Positions 24,306 to 32,409 of a stretch of 64,000 bases of DNA are shown here, piece by piece; the first letter of the stretch is position 1; the number at the start of each line of letters is the position of its first letter. The translations under genes were made by a program, and so were the position numbers. The notes below the pieces were generated by a model. That model saw only the letters and a program-made list of their open reading frames with translations, did no database searches and was not told the origin of the DNA. Source of the stretch: Flaviaestuariibacter flavus (lineage in GTDB: Bacteria > Bacteroidota > Bacteroidia > Chitinophagales > Chitinophagaceae); contig NZ_SJZI01000052.1 in assembly GCF_004337505.1 (NCBI RefSeq), forward strand, positions 124,001 to 188,000, in the 5' to 3' direction.

Positions 24306-24767
24306 ATGCCGCAACCACCCGCAACGGCAACACATCGCAGCTTATTTCATCAACCCGGTGCTTCCGGCCCGCCGGCGGACACATCCACATCCGAAAGAAT
24401 CATCCCGGCAATTTCTTTACTGCCGGCTGCGACCGCAGAAGGTCTTCCCGGAAATCCCGGAACCCCTTCCGCGACCAAAAATTGCTTTTCCGGAAATCCC
24501 GGAAGCCTCCCTGCGCCCGAAACAACCCTTCCGGCATTTCCCGGACGCCTCCCTGCGTCTGAAAAGACCTTTCCGGGAATTCCGGCTGGCCTCCCGTCGC
24601 CCGGATCCACCCTTCCCGGAATTCCCGCAATCCCTCGTGCGTACGCGGGCACCCTTCCCGGAATTCCCGCGGCACCTGCCGCGTTCGTGGCTCCCGATCC
24701 CGGATTTCCCGTAAGGTTCCGGACCGGTAAAACACCCGCTCCCGGCGAACCCCTGGCTCCGTCCTGA
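24306..24767 (+). CDS. Pro/Gly-rich tandem-repeat protein (153 aa)
   Basis: After a 46-residue lead (MPQPPATATHRSLFHQPGAS...) the protein consists of seven 14-residue units of the pattern [LF]PG[NI]P[GA]-x8, for example LPGNPGTPSATKNC, LPAFPGRLPASEKT, LPGIPAIPRAYAGT. There is no signal peptide. The repeat period is divisible by three, so several other frames also stay open, and coding is therefore less certain than length suggests. The plus frame has regular codon use and ends just before the next plus gene. Function unknown; a disordered or collagen-like repeat protein, or a non-coding repeat array. Confidence 0.45.
   Translation: MPQPPATATHRSLFHQPGASGPPADTSTSERIIPAISLLPAATAEGLPGNPGTPSATKNCFSGNPGSLPAPETTLPAFPGRLPASEKTFPGIPAGLPSPGSTLPGIPAIPRAYAGTLPGIPAAPAAFVAPDPGFPVRFRTGKTPAPGEPLAPS
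24444..24737. repeat. Degenerate 42-bp tandem repeat, seven units
   Basis: Units start at 24444, 24486, 24528, 24570, 24612, 24654 and 24696. Each opens with a variant of CTTCCCGGAATTCCCGG, itself partly palindromic (CCGGAATTCCGG-like), followed by a more variable half. Units 5 and 6 share the first 17 bases. The last unit is the most diverged. Confidence 0.8.
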
Positions 24768-24815
24768 TCCGTTCAACGCACTGTTATCATTCTTTAACCC
24801 ACAAATACCAAAACG

Positions 24816-25505
24816 ATGAAAAAACAGTATTTCTTTTTCGGGAACATTTTCGCCACCTCCGCCGCCCTGCAGCTGCAGAAGTTCGGGCGGAGCTCGATCG
24901 GCCGCCTCGCTGCCGATCACCCGGCGCGCTCGGCCCGGCTGAAGCCAAAGCTGGAGGCCTTTGAGCAGGAGGCAGGACTGGGTGACAGCGCCGAGCGCGA
25001 CAAGCAGGGCCATGTGGCCTCGGCCGACGAGCAGCTGGCAGGCTTCCGCAAGTACGTCAAGGTGGCCGAGGGCGCCATCCGCTACGCCGCCGGCGAGGGC
25101 TGGAAGAAGTCGGAACTGTACCGCGACTTCTTTCCCAACGGCATGACGGAATATGGCGATGTGAACAAGACCACCATGGCCGGCCTCGCGGAGCGCCTGC
25201 GCCTGGGGGCGGTAAAGCACGCGGCGCTGCTGCCGGCGGAGGTAACCACGCGCCTCCAGCGCATGGGCGCCGACTGGGCAGCCGCCTTCAACCGCCAGGA
25301 GAGCGGCAAGGAGCAGGTGGAGGAGCAGAAGGCCGAAACGGGCGCCGCCCGCGCCGCCCTGGAGCTGGCCCTGCTCACCGAGATGCACGAGGTGGCGGCC
25401 CTGCATCCCGGCGACGTGGCTGCTTGTTCAAGGTATTTCGACCTGCGCCTGCTGAAGGCGCGTACGGCAGCTTCCGAGGCGGCGGGTGCCGCGCCGGCGG
25501 TTTGA
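24816..25505 (+). CDS. Hypothetical helical protein (229 aa)
   Basis: Begins MKKQYFFFGNIFATSAALQL without a convincing signal cleavage site. The rest is Ala/Glu/Leu/Arg-rich and predicted almost all helical (KAETGAARAALELALLTEMH). Codon use is strongly GC-biased. A conserved-looking block KFGRSSIGRLAADHPARSAR near residues 25-44 and KKSELYRDFFPNGMTEYGDV near 100-120 could be used for searches. I do not recognise the family. Followed by a strong terminator; the preceding gene is the repeat ORF, 48 bases away. Confidence 0.7.
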   Translation: MKKQYFFFGNIFATSAALQLQKFGRSSIGRLAADHPARSARLKPKLEAFEQEAGLGDSAERDKQGHVASADEQLAGFRKYVKVAEGAIRYAAGEGWKKSELYRDFFPNGMTEYGDVNKTTMAGLAERLRLGAVKHAALLPAEVTTRLQRMGADWAAAFNRQESGKEQVEEQKAETGAARAALELALLTEMHEVAALHPGDVAACSRYFDLRLLKARTAASEAAGAAPAV

Positions 25506-25539
25506 CGCGGTTGTGCGCTGACGGTAGCTCCGCATTATG

Positions 25540-25560
25540 AAAGCCCCGATCGGGGCTTTT
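25540..25560 (+). terminator. Rho-independent terminator
   Basis: Perfect palindrome AAAGCCCCGATCGGGGCTTT (25540-25559) followed by further T residues, 34 bases after the preceding stop codon. Confidence 0.8.
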
Positions 25561-25681
25561 TGCGTCCGGACCCATCCCCCGGCGCCTTCGCAAGGAGAAG
25601 GGAGCGATACCGCCCGGGAAAGGCAGTTGAACTTTAAAAACCAATGATTTGGTATGGATACCGGGATAACCCCGGGGCGCA

Positions 25682-25828
25682 CTCATCCTGCGGCAGGCCG
25701 CCAGCGGGCTCCGTGATAAAGAGCTGTTCGCCGTCTGCGATCATATTGAAAAACACTCGCAGCGACAGGTTTCCTGGCTGCTCACCCGCATGAAGTCGGC
25801 TGCGCCGCAGACACTCATCGCTGCGTAA
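25682..25828 (+). pseudogene. Orphan C-terminal gene fragment
   Basis: Bounded upstream by TAA (25667-25669), this frame reads LILRQAASGLRDKELFAVCD then HIEKHSQRQVSWLLTRMKSA and APQTLIAA before TAA. It has no start codon before an internal Met near the end, yet reads as the helical tail of a real protein, with natural codon bias. It looks like the surviving end of a deleted gene. The rest of the 25561-26015 gap has only a terminator near 25931. Confidence 0.45.
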
Positions 25829-25930
25829 GTATTTTTTTGGTATAAAGACAACCCGGCTGACCGCTTGTTTGTTCACCCGCCGTCCGCATTCCGGAAATCA
25901 ATCCGTAAATTTTCAGGCAATTGCAAAAAC

Positions 25931-25957
25931 AGAAAAGGAGCGCGAAGCTCCTTTTCT
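25931..25957 (-). terminator. Terminator of the outer-membrane protein gene
   Basis: Stem AGAAAAGGAGC with GCTCCTTTTCT, loop GCGAA; on the minus strand it is followed by a GTTTTTG run. Located 58 bases after the stop of the barrel protein gene. Confidence 0.75.
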
Positions 25958-26015
25958 TTTCGGCGCCTGGAAAGGCGCTGTAAACCAAAACAACTGCTGA
26001 TGAGAAAACGGTTGA

Positions 26016-26669
26016 TTAAAACGCGTACTTAAGACCGACTTCCAGGCCGGTGGTCATGTTATAGGTCTTTGCGCGGCTGCTGTTGTAGCCGGGATAGGAG
26101 TCGCTTTCTGCGTTGGTAAAGTCGTGGTCGAAGCGCGCAAGCGTGTTCAGCGAAAGGCTCTTCGACAGGCGGAAGCGCACTCCGGCGGCGGCGGCGGCAC
26201 CAAAGGTGGTGTTTTCAAAAGCTCCTTTCGTATCGGAGATAATGTCGTTGCCGTTGCCATCGGTAACCTTTGACCCGGTGAGGATGCCCAGTTGCGGGCC
26301 AACTTTCGCGGTGAACGAAATCGCGCTGGCGGGAGCTGCTGTGTACGCGAAGTAGACGGGGATCTTCACGTAGTTCACCTTCTGGAAAGCGGTATTGTTG
26401 CCGCTCTCGTACTTCTGGCCCTGGAGCCCGTAAAGCAGGTCGAGGCCGATGCCATACCTGTCGCTGAAATTATAGCCGCCCGAGATGCCGAAGGCAGCGT
26501 CGAAGGTAGCCTTGCGGTTGATGCTGCTGTTGTCGTTGTCGTTTTTGTTCTGGAGAAAACTGAACTGGGGAACCGCGGTTACGCCGAGCGAAAAACCTTT
26601 CTGGGCGTGGGCGGAGGAGGTGCCGAGGATCGCTGCAAAGCCAAGTGCAGCCACTATTGTCTTTTTCAT
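26016..26669 (-). CDS. Outer-membrane beta-barrel protein (porin family)
   Basis: The frame opens at 26804, but the ATG at 26669 gives a signal peptide (MKKTIVAALGFAAILGTSSAHA), leaving 217 residues. Alternating hydrophobic strands and glycines (GISGGYNFSDRYGIGLDLLY, VGPQLGILTG, AAAAGVRFRLSKSL) and the terminal aromatic strand ending GLEVGLKYAF are characteristic of eight-stranded OMP_b-brl/PorT-like barrels. These sit in the outer membrane; the specific role is unknown. Monocistronic, with its own terminator. Confidence 0.85.
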   Translation of the reverse strand: MKKTIVAALGFAAILGTSSAHAQKGFSLGVTAVPQFSFLQNKNDNDNSSINRKATFDAAFGISGGYNFSDRYGIGLDLLYGLQGQKYESGNNTAFQKVNYVKIPVYFAYTAAPASAISFTAKVGPQLGILTGSKVTDGNGNDIISDTKGAFENTTFGAAAAAGVRFRLSKSLSLNTLARFDHDFTNAESDSYPGYNSSRAKTYNMTTGLEVGLKYAF

Positions 26670-26820
26670 TTCCTGATGTTTTTTGATTGTTCTTGTTTCG
26701 GTTTGACAGGGCAAAATTGGCTGCGGGGCAGCGCGGGGGCAATGTCCATACGGCTCCAAAACATACCTGATTTTCCCTTTTGAAGGGAAGCGGCATTTTT
26801 TCAATGTACCGGAAAAGAAA

Positions 26821-26840
26821 AGCGTCCGGAAAGGGACGCT
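26821..26840 (-). terminator. Terminator of the AraC gene
   Basis: Seven-bp stem AGCGTCC / GGACGCT; on the minus strand followed by TTTTCTTTT, 16 bases after the AraC stop. Confidence 0.7.
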
Positions 26841-26855
26841 GTTGATGACTTCGTA

Positions 26856-27824
26856 TCAGTTGCTTTCGCGGTAACCGGTGGGCGCGATGCCGGTTTGTTC
26901 CTTGAAGAATTTGCTGAAGTGAAACGGGTTATTGAAGCCCAGCCCGTTTGCTACCTGCTTGATGGAGAGATCGGGATCGTCGAGCAGTGCCTTCGCTTCC
27001 TGGATGACCATCCCGTCGATGATCGCGCTGCAGGTATTGCCGGTCACTTCCTTCACGCAGCGCGAGAGGTATTTGGCGCTCACGTTAAGCTGCGCGGCAT
27101 AGAATTGAACGCTGCGTTCGCGGAGCACATGGGCCGGCACCAGTCGGAGAAACTGGTAGGTGAGGTGCTCATTCCGGTGGGAGGGATTGACGTCGGTGCC
27201 GCTGCGGCGGCCCAGGCTGGCCGCCACCTCGAAAACGAACAGGGCGAAGGCATGCGCAACCGCTTCTTCGTAGTAAGGCGAGCGCTGCGGCATTTTACTT
27301 TTCTCCTGGAGTATGTCGAGCACGTTCTGCATCGTGCCCGCTTCCGACGGGTCGAGCTGGATCACCGGTGCCGCCTGCGCCGATAGAAAGGACAGGGCTT
27401 CCAGGTGCTTTTTGTGAATGGAAGAACGGCTGATCAGCTCCTGGGTAAACCCGAAAACGCGCACCCGGCAATCGGCGCTGAAGTGGCGTACCTGGATGAC
27501 GGCGTCCTTTGTCCGGAGCAGCAGCGAACCCGCACCGAGTGTCAGGGTAGCCGTATTGTGCCGGAGCGTCAGCGTTCCGCTGTCGACAAATAAAACATAA
27601 AGTCCCTGCGATTTGAAAGGTCGCAGCAGCGACCGGCTCATGGGTTGTTCCAAAGAGTCGGCGACGTAGAAAAAATCATTTTCAAGACCGAGGTAAGCAA
27701 GCATCTGCCGGAAGCCGACTTTGCGGATATTGATTTCGGCAGGCAGCGTAGCAGGTATGCTGGTTGTTAATCGACTGGTGGTTTTTGGAGGGACTGCTTT
27801 TTTGGTGGACTCGGTGGCGTTCAT
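26856..27824 (-). CDS. AraC-family transcriptional regulator
   Basis: 322 residues: an N-terminal cupin-like sensor portion (residues about 60-170) and a C-terminal double helix-turn-helix (YAAQLNVSAKYLSRCVKEVTG and LSIKQVANGLGFNNPFHFSKFFKEQTGIAP, about 230-318). This resembles stand-alone AraC regulators of Bacteroidetes. It begins four bases after the stop of the universal stress protein gene, so the two are co-transcribed and it may regulate that unit. Ligand unknown. Confidence 0.9.
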   Translation of the reverse strand: MNATESTKKAVPPKTTSRLTTSIPATLPAEINIRKVGFRQMLAYLGLENDFFYVADSLEQPMSRSLLRPFKSQGLYVLFVDSGTLTLRHNTATLTLGAGSLLLRTKDAVIQVRHFSADCRVRVFGFTQELISRSSIHKKHLEALSFLSAQAAPVIQLDPSEAGTMQNVLDILQEKSKMPQRSPYYEEAVAHAFALFVFEVAASLGRRSGTDVNPSHRNEHLTYQFLRLVPAHVLRERSVQFYAAQLNVSAKYLSRCVKEVTGNTCSAIIDGMVIQEAKALLDDPDLSIKQVANGLGFNNPFHFSKFFKEQTGIAPTGYRESN

Positions 27825-27828
27825 AGGT

Positions 27829-28677
27829 TTAAAACAATTTTTTCAGGATCAGCACGGGGCGCTTTGTATTGCGGCAGATCGCCTCCGAGAGGGAGCGGTG
27901 CGTGAGCTGGTACAGGAAGCTGTATTTCCCCGGCAGGGCAATGATCAGGTCGGCCGCATTTTTTTCCACGAAAGCCGAAATGGCTTTGAGGATTTCCTTC
28001 TGTTCCGAAAAATATAATGCGTGGCGCACGTTTTTCAGCGTCTCGTCCTGTTGCCTGGATTCATCCCGGGTCGTATCGCGGCTCTCATTACGATCGCCGG
28101 CGGCGTTCAGGATATCGAATTCCACATCCCGCGACAGCGGGTTGGCGGCAAGCTGGTCGATCAGGTTCAGTGCCGGTCTCGAGTAGGTATCGATGGGGAT
28201 CAGCGCGTGGCGGATCGGGCGGAACAACTGGCCCGCCGGCACGATGAGCACGCTCACGGTGCTGGCTTTTGTTATTTCGATGATGTGGCTGCTCACGTAG
28301 CTGTCGCTGTCGTATTCCCGGTTGTCGCTTCCGACCAGGATCAGCGACGGGCTTTCCCGGGCCACCAACTCCAGCGTTGCCCTCACGATCGGGCGCTCGC
28401 TCAGTATGGCTTCCACTTCGAGTGCCGGCTGCGCGGTCTTCAGCTGACGGGCCATGGCTACGAGTTGCGCTTCGGCAGCTTCGCGGTCCTGCACCCGGTA
28501 TTCGGCATTGGTGGTCTGCAGCTCCGAGCTGAGCACCATTTCATCGAAAAGCGTATCGTATAAAGATTCCAGCAGGATGACGCGTTCATAACCCAGGTAG
28601 GAGACGAGCGCCGCCGCGTAACCCACCGCATTCTGTGCTGTCTCCGAACGATCGACCGGGATGAGGAGCGTTTTCAT
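27829..28677 (-). CDS. Tandem universal stress protein
   Basis: 282 residues with two Usp domains. Domain 1 starts MKTLLIPVDRSETAQNAVGYAA and ends LILVGSDNREYDSDSYVSSHI..STVSVLIVPAG; domain 2 starts HALIPIDTYSRPALNLIDQL and ends KRPVLILKKLF. The nucleotide-binding GS-x9-GS pattern is imperfect, so ATP binding is uncertain. Cytoplasmic stress-related protein. It is followed at four bases by the AraC regulator, and the copper-storage-like gene lies 151 bases upstream on the same strand. Confidence 0.88.
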   Translation of the reverse strand: MKTLLIPVDRSETAQNAVGYAAALVSYLGYERVILLESLYDTLFDEMVLSSELQTTNAEYRVQDREAAEAQLVAMARQLKTAQPALEVEAILSERPIVRATLELVARESPSLILVGSDNREYDSDSYVSSHIIEITKASTVSVLIVPAGQLFRPIRHALIPIDTYSRPALNLIDQLAANPLSRDVEFDILNAAGDRNESRDTTRDESRQQDETLKNVRHALYFSEQKEILKAISAFVEKNAADLIIALPGKYSFLYQLTHRSLSEAICRNTKRPVLILKKLF

Positions 28678-28828
28678 TTTTCAGGCTTTTGGATCCGACG
28701 TGCCGCAACAATTTCTCCATCGGCAGCTTGTCACGGGCAGGCAAAGCGGGCTGCTGCAGCACAAAGGTATCACCCGGACATTCAGGATTCCCCGGGCAAC
28801 CGGGCGGCGCGCTGTTTTTTGCACCCTG

Positions 28829-29200
28829 TCAGCGGAGATCGGCCCCGCCGTGGTGCCGGTGGCAGGCTGCCTGGCAACGGCGGCAGGCCTCCGCGCAGCG
28901 TATGCAGTGCTCGTGGTGGTGCATGCTGCATTCTTCTCCGCAGAGACGGCAGGCTTCTTCACAAACACGCAGGTAGGCATTGGTAAGCTCCGAATCGCGA
29001 AGCAGGAGCTTTGCCCCGATGAAGCATACCTCCGCACAGTCACGATCCAGCTCAATACAATGTGCCATCATGGTAACGTCCTTTTCTTCCAGGCAGGCCG
29101 ACATGCATCGTTCGCAGGCCTGGGCGCACTCCAGCAGCGTATTGATGAGATCGATGTGCGGGTGGCCCGAATGATGGTGGGCGGGATTTTGATGAATCAT
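28829..29200 (-). CDS. Four-helix-bundle copper-storage (Csp-like, DUF326) protein
   Basis: The ATG at 29200 (MIHQNPAHHHSGHPHIDLI) is chosen over a longer frame; 123 residues. Cysteines are spaced along helices in CxxxC patterns (CAQACERCMSAC, CIELDRDCAEVC, CEEACRLCGEEC, CIRCAEACRRCQAAC), with His-rich segments at both ends. This is the hallmark of Csp proteins, whose four-helix bundles are filled with Cu(I) thiolates. No signal peptide, so Csp3-like and cytosolic. It is divergent from a metal-exporting P-type ATPase, supporting a metal-handling locus. Confidence 0.88.
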   Translation of the reverse strand: MIHQNPAHHHSGHPHIDLINTLLECAQACERCMSACLEEKDVTMMAHCIELDRDCAEVCFIGAKLLLRDSELTNAYLRVCEEACRLCGEECSMHHHEHCIRCAEACRRCQAACHRHHGGADLR

Positions 29201-29330
29201 CGTGTACTGTTTCCAACAAAGCCGCAAAAACGGCACCCAAATGGCAATGTGCCCCACTCGCCGGCAATGACGGGCTCGGCTTTTGCTTGTTGCTCAACGG
29301 CAGAAGCTACCCGATAAATTCCCGCCGGAC

Positions 29331-31835
29331 ATGGAAAAAATAAGGATCAATCTCGACATACTGCTTCCGGAAGTTCCCCATGAGCGGGACGAATGTGTTG
29401 CGCGGATCATCCGCCAGCTGCAGTTCCGGCGCGGTATCGACCGGATCCATGTCGTTACCCACGGCGACGGGCAAAAGGCGCAACTGTGTTTTCACTACGA
29501 CCCGTCCGTTACTTCGGTACACAAGGTAGAGCAACTGGCAAAACAGGCGGGTGCGGCGCTGACGGAAAACTTCGGGCACCTGCTGGTTGAAACCACCGGC
29601 GTAAGACATCCCCGCCATGCGCGGCTGATTGAAGGTGAGCTGAGGGGGCAAAAAGGCGTGAAGACCGTTTCTGTTTCGGGCACCGGCTTTATCGAGCTGG
29701 AGTATGATAAAAAGGCCACATCGGATACCGAAATGCTGGACGCCATTGAAAGGTCGGGGCTCCGGGTCGGGAACGTGGAAGATTTTCGCCGCCACGACCG
29801 CGGCGAAATAGCCGCGCAGGAGTATGCCGGCGAACACGAAGAGGCGCATCCGCAGCACCACGGGCCGCACGATCACGCCGGCCATGGTCATGCGCACGCG
29901 CACGGCGGCCTTTTCGGGAAATACACCGAAGTTATTTTCGCCCTGGCCTGCGGCATTTTATTAGCCCTCGGCTTTGCGTTGTCGTTCGCGGAGCGGCTGT
30001 CGCCTTTTGTATCCATCGGTTGTTATATCGGCGCTTATTTCTTTGGCGGCTTTTACACAACAAAGGAAGCCATCGAAGGCATCCGCAAAGGGCGCTTCGA
30101 GATTGACTTCCTGATGCTGGTTGCGGCGGCAGGTGCGGCGATACTTGGTCATTGGGCGGAAGGTGCCTTGCTGCTTTTCCTGTTCAGCCTCGGCCACTCC
30201 CTGGAGCATTATGCCATGGAGCGGGCGCGGAAGTCCATCGCAGCGCTGACGGAGCTGGCCCCGAAAACGGCATTGGTAAAAACGAGTGGTGACGTCCGCG
30301 AGATCAGCATCGGTGAGTTGAAGCCCGGCGACATCATCGTGGTGAAGCCCAATTCGAAAATATCCGCCGACGGCATCGTGGTAAAAGGAAGCAGCAGCGT
30401 CAACCAGGCGCCGATCACCGGTGAAAGTATCCCGGTGGACAAAACAGCGATTGAAGACCCGTCATTCGACCTCGAAAAAGCGGGCAGCCTTGATGAGAAG
30501 CACCGCGTGTTTGCCGGTACCATCAACGGTGGTGAAAACCTGGAGATTCGTGTGACGAAGGTAGCCGCCGACAGCACCCTGGCCCGGTTGGTAAAACTGG
30601 TCAACGAAGCACAGACACAGAAATCGCCAACGCAAAACTTCACCGACAAGCTCGAGAAGTATTATGTGCCCGCCGTGCTGATTCTGGTAGTGCTGCTGCA
30701 CTTTGCCTTCCTGGTGATCGATGAGCCGTTCAGCAAAAGCTTTTACCGGGCAATGGCGGTGTTGGTAGCGGCCAGTCCCTGTGCGCTTGCTATTTCGACA
30801 CCCAGCGCCGTGCTGAGCGGCGTGGCCCGGGCCGCGCGGGGTGGGGTGTTGGTGAAGGGTGGCGCGCCGCTTGAGGATTTAGGCGCGCTCACCGCCATTG
30901 CCTTCGACAAGACGGGGACGCTGACCGAAGGCCGGCCCAGACTCACGGGTGTTTACCCACTCGACGGCATTCCGGAGGAGCGGCTGCTGGAGACCGTGGT
31001 TGCGGTGGAGAAGCTGAGTGACCATCCGCTTGCGGCCGCCATTGTAAAAGGCGGCACGGAGAAATTACAGCGCGATATTCCGGCGGCATCGAACGTAACG
31101 GCGATCCAGGGCCGTGGCATCCGGGCCGAACACGGGGGAGCGGTGGTGCATGTAGGCAACAAGGAACTGTTTGCGGAGCGAAACGGCGAACTGTCCGTAG
31201 AAATACGGGGCCGGGTGGAAGCGTTGGAAAAGCAGGGGAACACCACCATGCTGGTACAGCAAAACGACAAGCTGGTCGGGATCATTACACTGATGGATAC
31301 CGCCCGGGGCGGCGCGGGTGAAGCCCTGACCCAGCTGAGCGGCGTCGGCATCCGGAAGATGATCCTGCTCACGGGCGACAACCAGCAGGTTGCCGAGGCG
31401 ATCGCAAAACAGATCGGGATCACGGAGGCCCGGGGCAACCTGTTGCCGGAACAGAAAGTGCAGGCCATTGAACAGCTGCGGGCGCAGGAGGGACGGGTGG
31501 CTATGGTCGGCGACGGCGTCAACGACGCCCCCGCGATGGCCCGCAGCACCGTCGGCATCGCCATGGGCGCGGCGGGCTCTGATGTGGCGCTGGAGACCGC
31601 CGACATCGCCCTGATGGCCGACAACCTGGCGAACCTTCCTTTCGCTATCGGGCTGAGCCGGAAAGCGCGCAGCATCATCCGCCAAAACCTGGTGATCAGC
31701 CTGGGCATGGTGGCGCTGCTGGTGCCGCTGACGATATCCGGCATCGCGCCGATCGGGCCCGCAGTGATCGGGCATGAAGGGTCCACGCTGGTGGTTGTCT
31801 TCAACGCCTTGCGGCTGCTGGGATACCGCCGTTAG
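29331..31835 (+). CDS. Heavy-metal P-type ATPase, P1B-4-like
   Basis: Start at ATG 29331 (MEKIRINLDILLPEVPHERD); 834 residues. The N-terminus holds two HMA-like folds without CxxC metal sites, followed by a His-rich linker (HPQHHGPHDHAGHGHAHAHGG). The core is complete: actuator TGES, membrane motif SPCALAISTPSA, phosphorylation site DKTGTLTEG, TGDN and GDGVNDAPA. SPC in helix 6 plus HEGSTLVVVFNALRL at the last helix point to the P1B-4 group (Co2+, Zn2+, Fe2+ or Ni2+ export) rather than CPC-type copper or zinc pumps. Inner membrane. Metal identity is inferred from motifs only. Confidence 0.9.
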   Translation: MEKIRINLDILLPEVPHERDECVARIIRQLQFRRGIDRIHVVTHGDGQKAQLCFHYDPSVTSVHKVEQLAKQAGAALTENFGHLLVETTGVRHPRHARLIEGELRGQKGVKTVSVSGTGFIELEYDKKATSDTEMLDAIERSGLRVGNVEDFRRHDRGEIAAQEYAGEHEEAHPQHHGPHDHAGHGHAHAHGGLFGKYTEVIFALACGILLALGFALSFAERLSPFVSIGCYIGAYFFGGFYTTKEAIEGIRKGRFEIDFLMLVAAAGAAILGHWAEGALLLFLFSLGHSLEHYAMERARKSIAALTELAPKTALVKTSGDVREISIGELKPGDIIVVKPNSKISADGIVVKGSSSVNQAPITGESIPVDKTAIEDPSFDLEKAGSLDEKHRVFAGTINGGENLEIRVTKVAADSTLARLVKLVNEAQTQKSPTQNFTDKLEKYYVPAVLILVVLLHFAFLVIDEPFSKSFYRAMAVLVAASPCALAISTPSAVLSGVARAARGGVLVKGGAPLEDLGALTAIAFDKTGTLTEGRPRLTGVYPLDGIPEERLLETVVAVEKLSDHPLAAAIVKGGTEKLQRDIPAASNVTAIQGRGIRAEHGGAVVHVGNKELFAERNGELSVEIRGRVEALEKQGNTTMLVQQNDKLVGIITLMDTARGGAGEALTQLSGVGIRKMILLTGDNQQVAEAIAKQIGITEARGNLLPEQKVQAIEQLRAQEGRVAMVGDGVNDAPAMARSTVGIAMGAAGSDVALETADIALMADNLANLPFAIGLSRKARSIIRQNLVISLGMVALLVPLTISGIAPIGPAVIGHEGSTLVVVFNALRLLGYRR

Positions 31836-31904
31836 CAGCCGCGTGCACACTTTTACCAGCTTCTTTTTGTGAACGCGGAAACCGGTCATTCAAGCAGCGG
31901 ATTT

Positions 31905-32399
31905 TTAGTCTGCCTGCTGCAGCAAATCACCGATATCGAGCGGGTCGGTCGTAATATTCAGCGAGCCGTCCTCATTACGCGGCCACTGCGCTTCGGGCCG
32001 GTCGCAATACAACTCGATGCCGTTTCCATCCGGGTCGGAGAGATACAGGGCTTCCGATACACCATGGTCGGATGCACCGGCGATAGGATAGCCCGCCGCG
32101 TGTAAGCGTTTGAGGATATCAGCGAGGTCTTTCCGCGTCGGATACAGGATGGCTACATGGTACAACCCAACGCCGCCCCGGGAGGCGGGAGGAGCACCCT
32201 TGCTGTGCCAGGTGTTCAGGCCGATATGATGATGGTACCCGCCTGCCGAAACAAAGGCGGCGCTGTCGCCGTAGTACTGCACGAGCTCGAAGCCGAGCAG
32301 GTCGCGGTAAAACCGGAGTGCCCGCTCAAGGTCGGACACCTTCAGGTGCACATGGCCGATCCGCGTTGCGGCGGGTATTTTATATGCAGCATCCATCAT
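31905..32399 (-). CDS. VOC-family (glyoxalase/extradiol dioxygenase-like) protein
   Basis: 164 residues with the paired beta-alpha-beta-beta-beta modules of the vicinal oxygen chelate fold: RIGHVHLKVSDLERALRFYRDLLGF at the start and GLYHVAILYPTRKDL ... LYLSDPDGNGIELYCDRP later. The metal-ligand pattern His (GHVHL), His (YHVAI) and Glu (GIELY) is present, consistent with a single metal site. Substrate is unknown. The SnoaL-like lipoprotein gene lies ten bases upstream on the same strand, so the two form an operon. Confidence 0.88.
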   Translation of the reverse strand: MMDAAYKIPAATRIGHVHLKVSDLERALRFYRDLLGFELVQYYGDSAAFVSAGGYHHHIGLNTWHSKGAPPASRGGVGLYHVAILYPTRKDLADILKRLHAAGYPIAGASDHGVSEALYLSDPDGNGIELYCDRPEAQWPRNEDGSLNITTDPLDIGDLLQQAD

Positions 32400-32409
32400 T
32401 GTTCTGTTT

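Noticed and set aside
24417-25406. 329-codon minus-strand frame across the repeat and the helical gene
   Set aside because: Spans two unrelated plus-strand ORFs; openness follows from the 42-bp period and GC bias.
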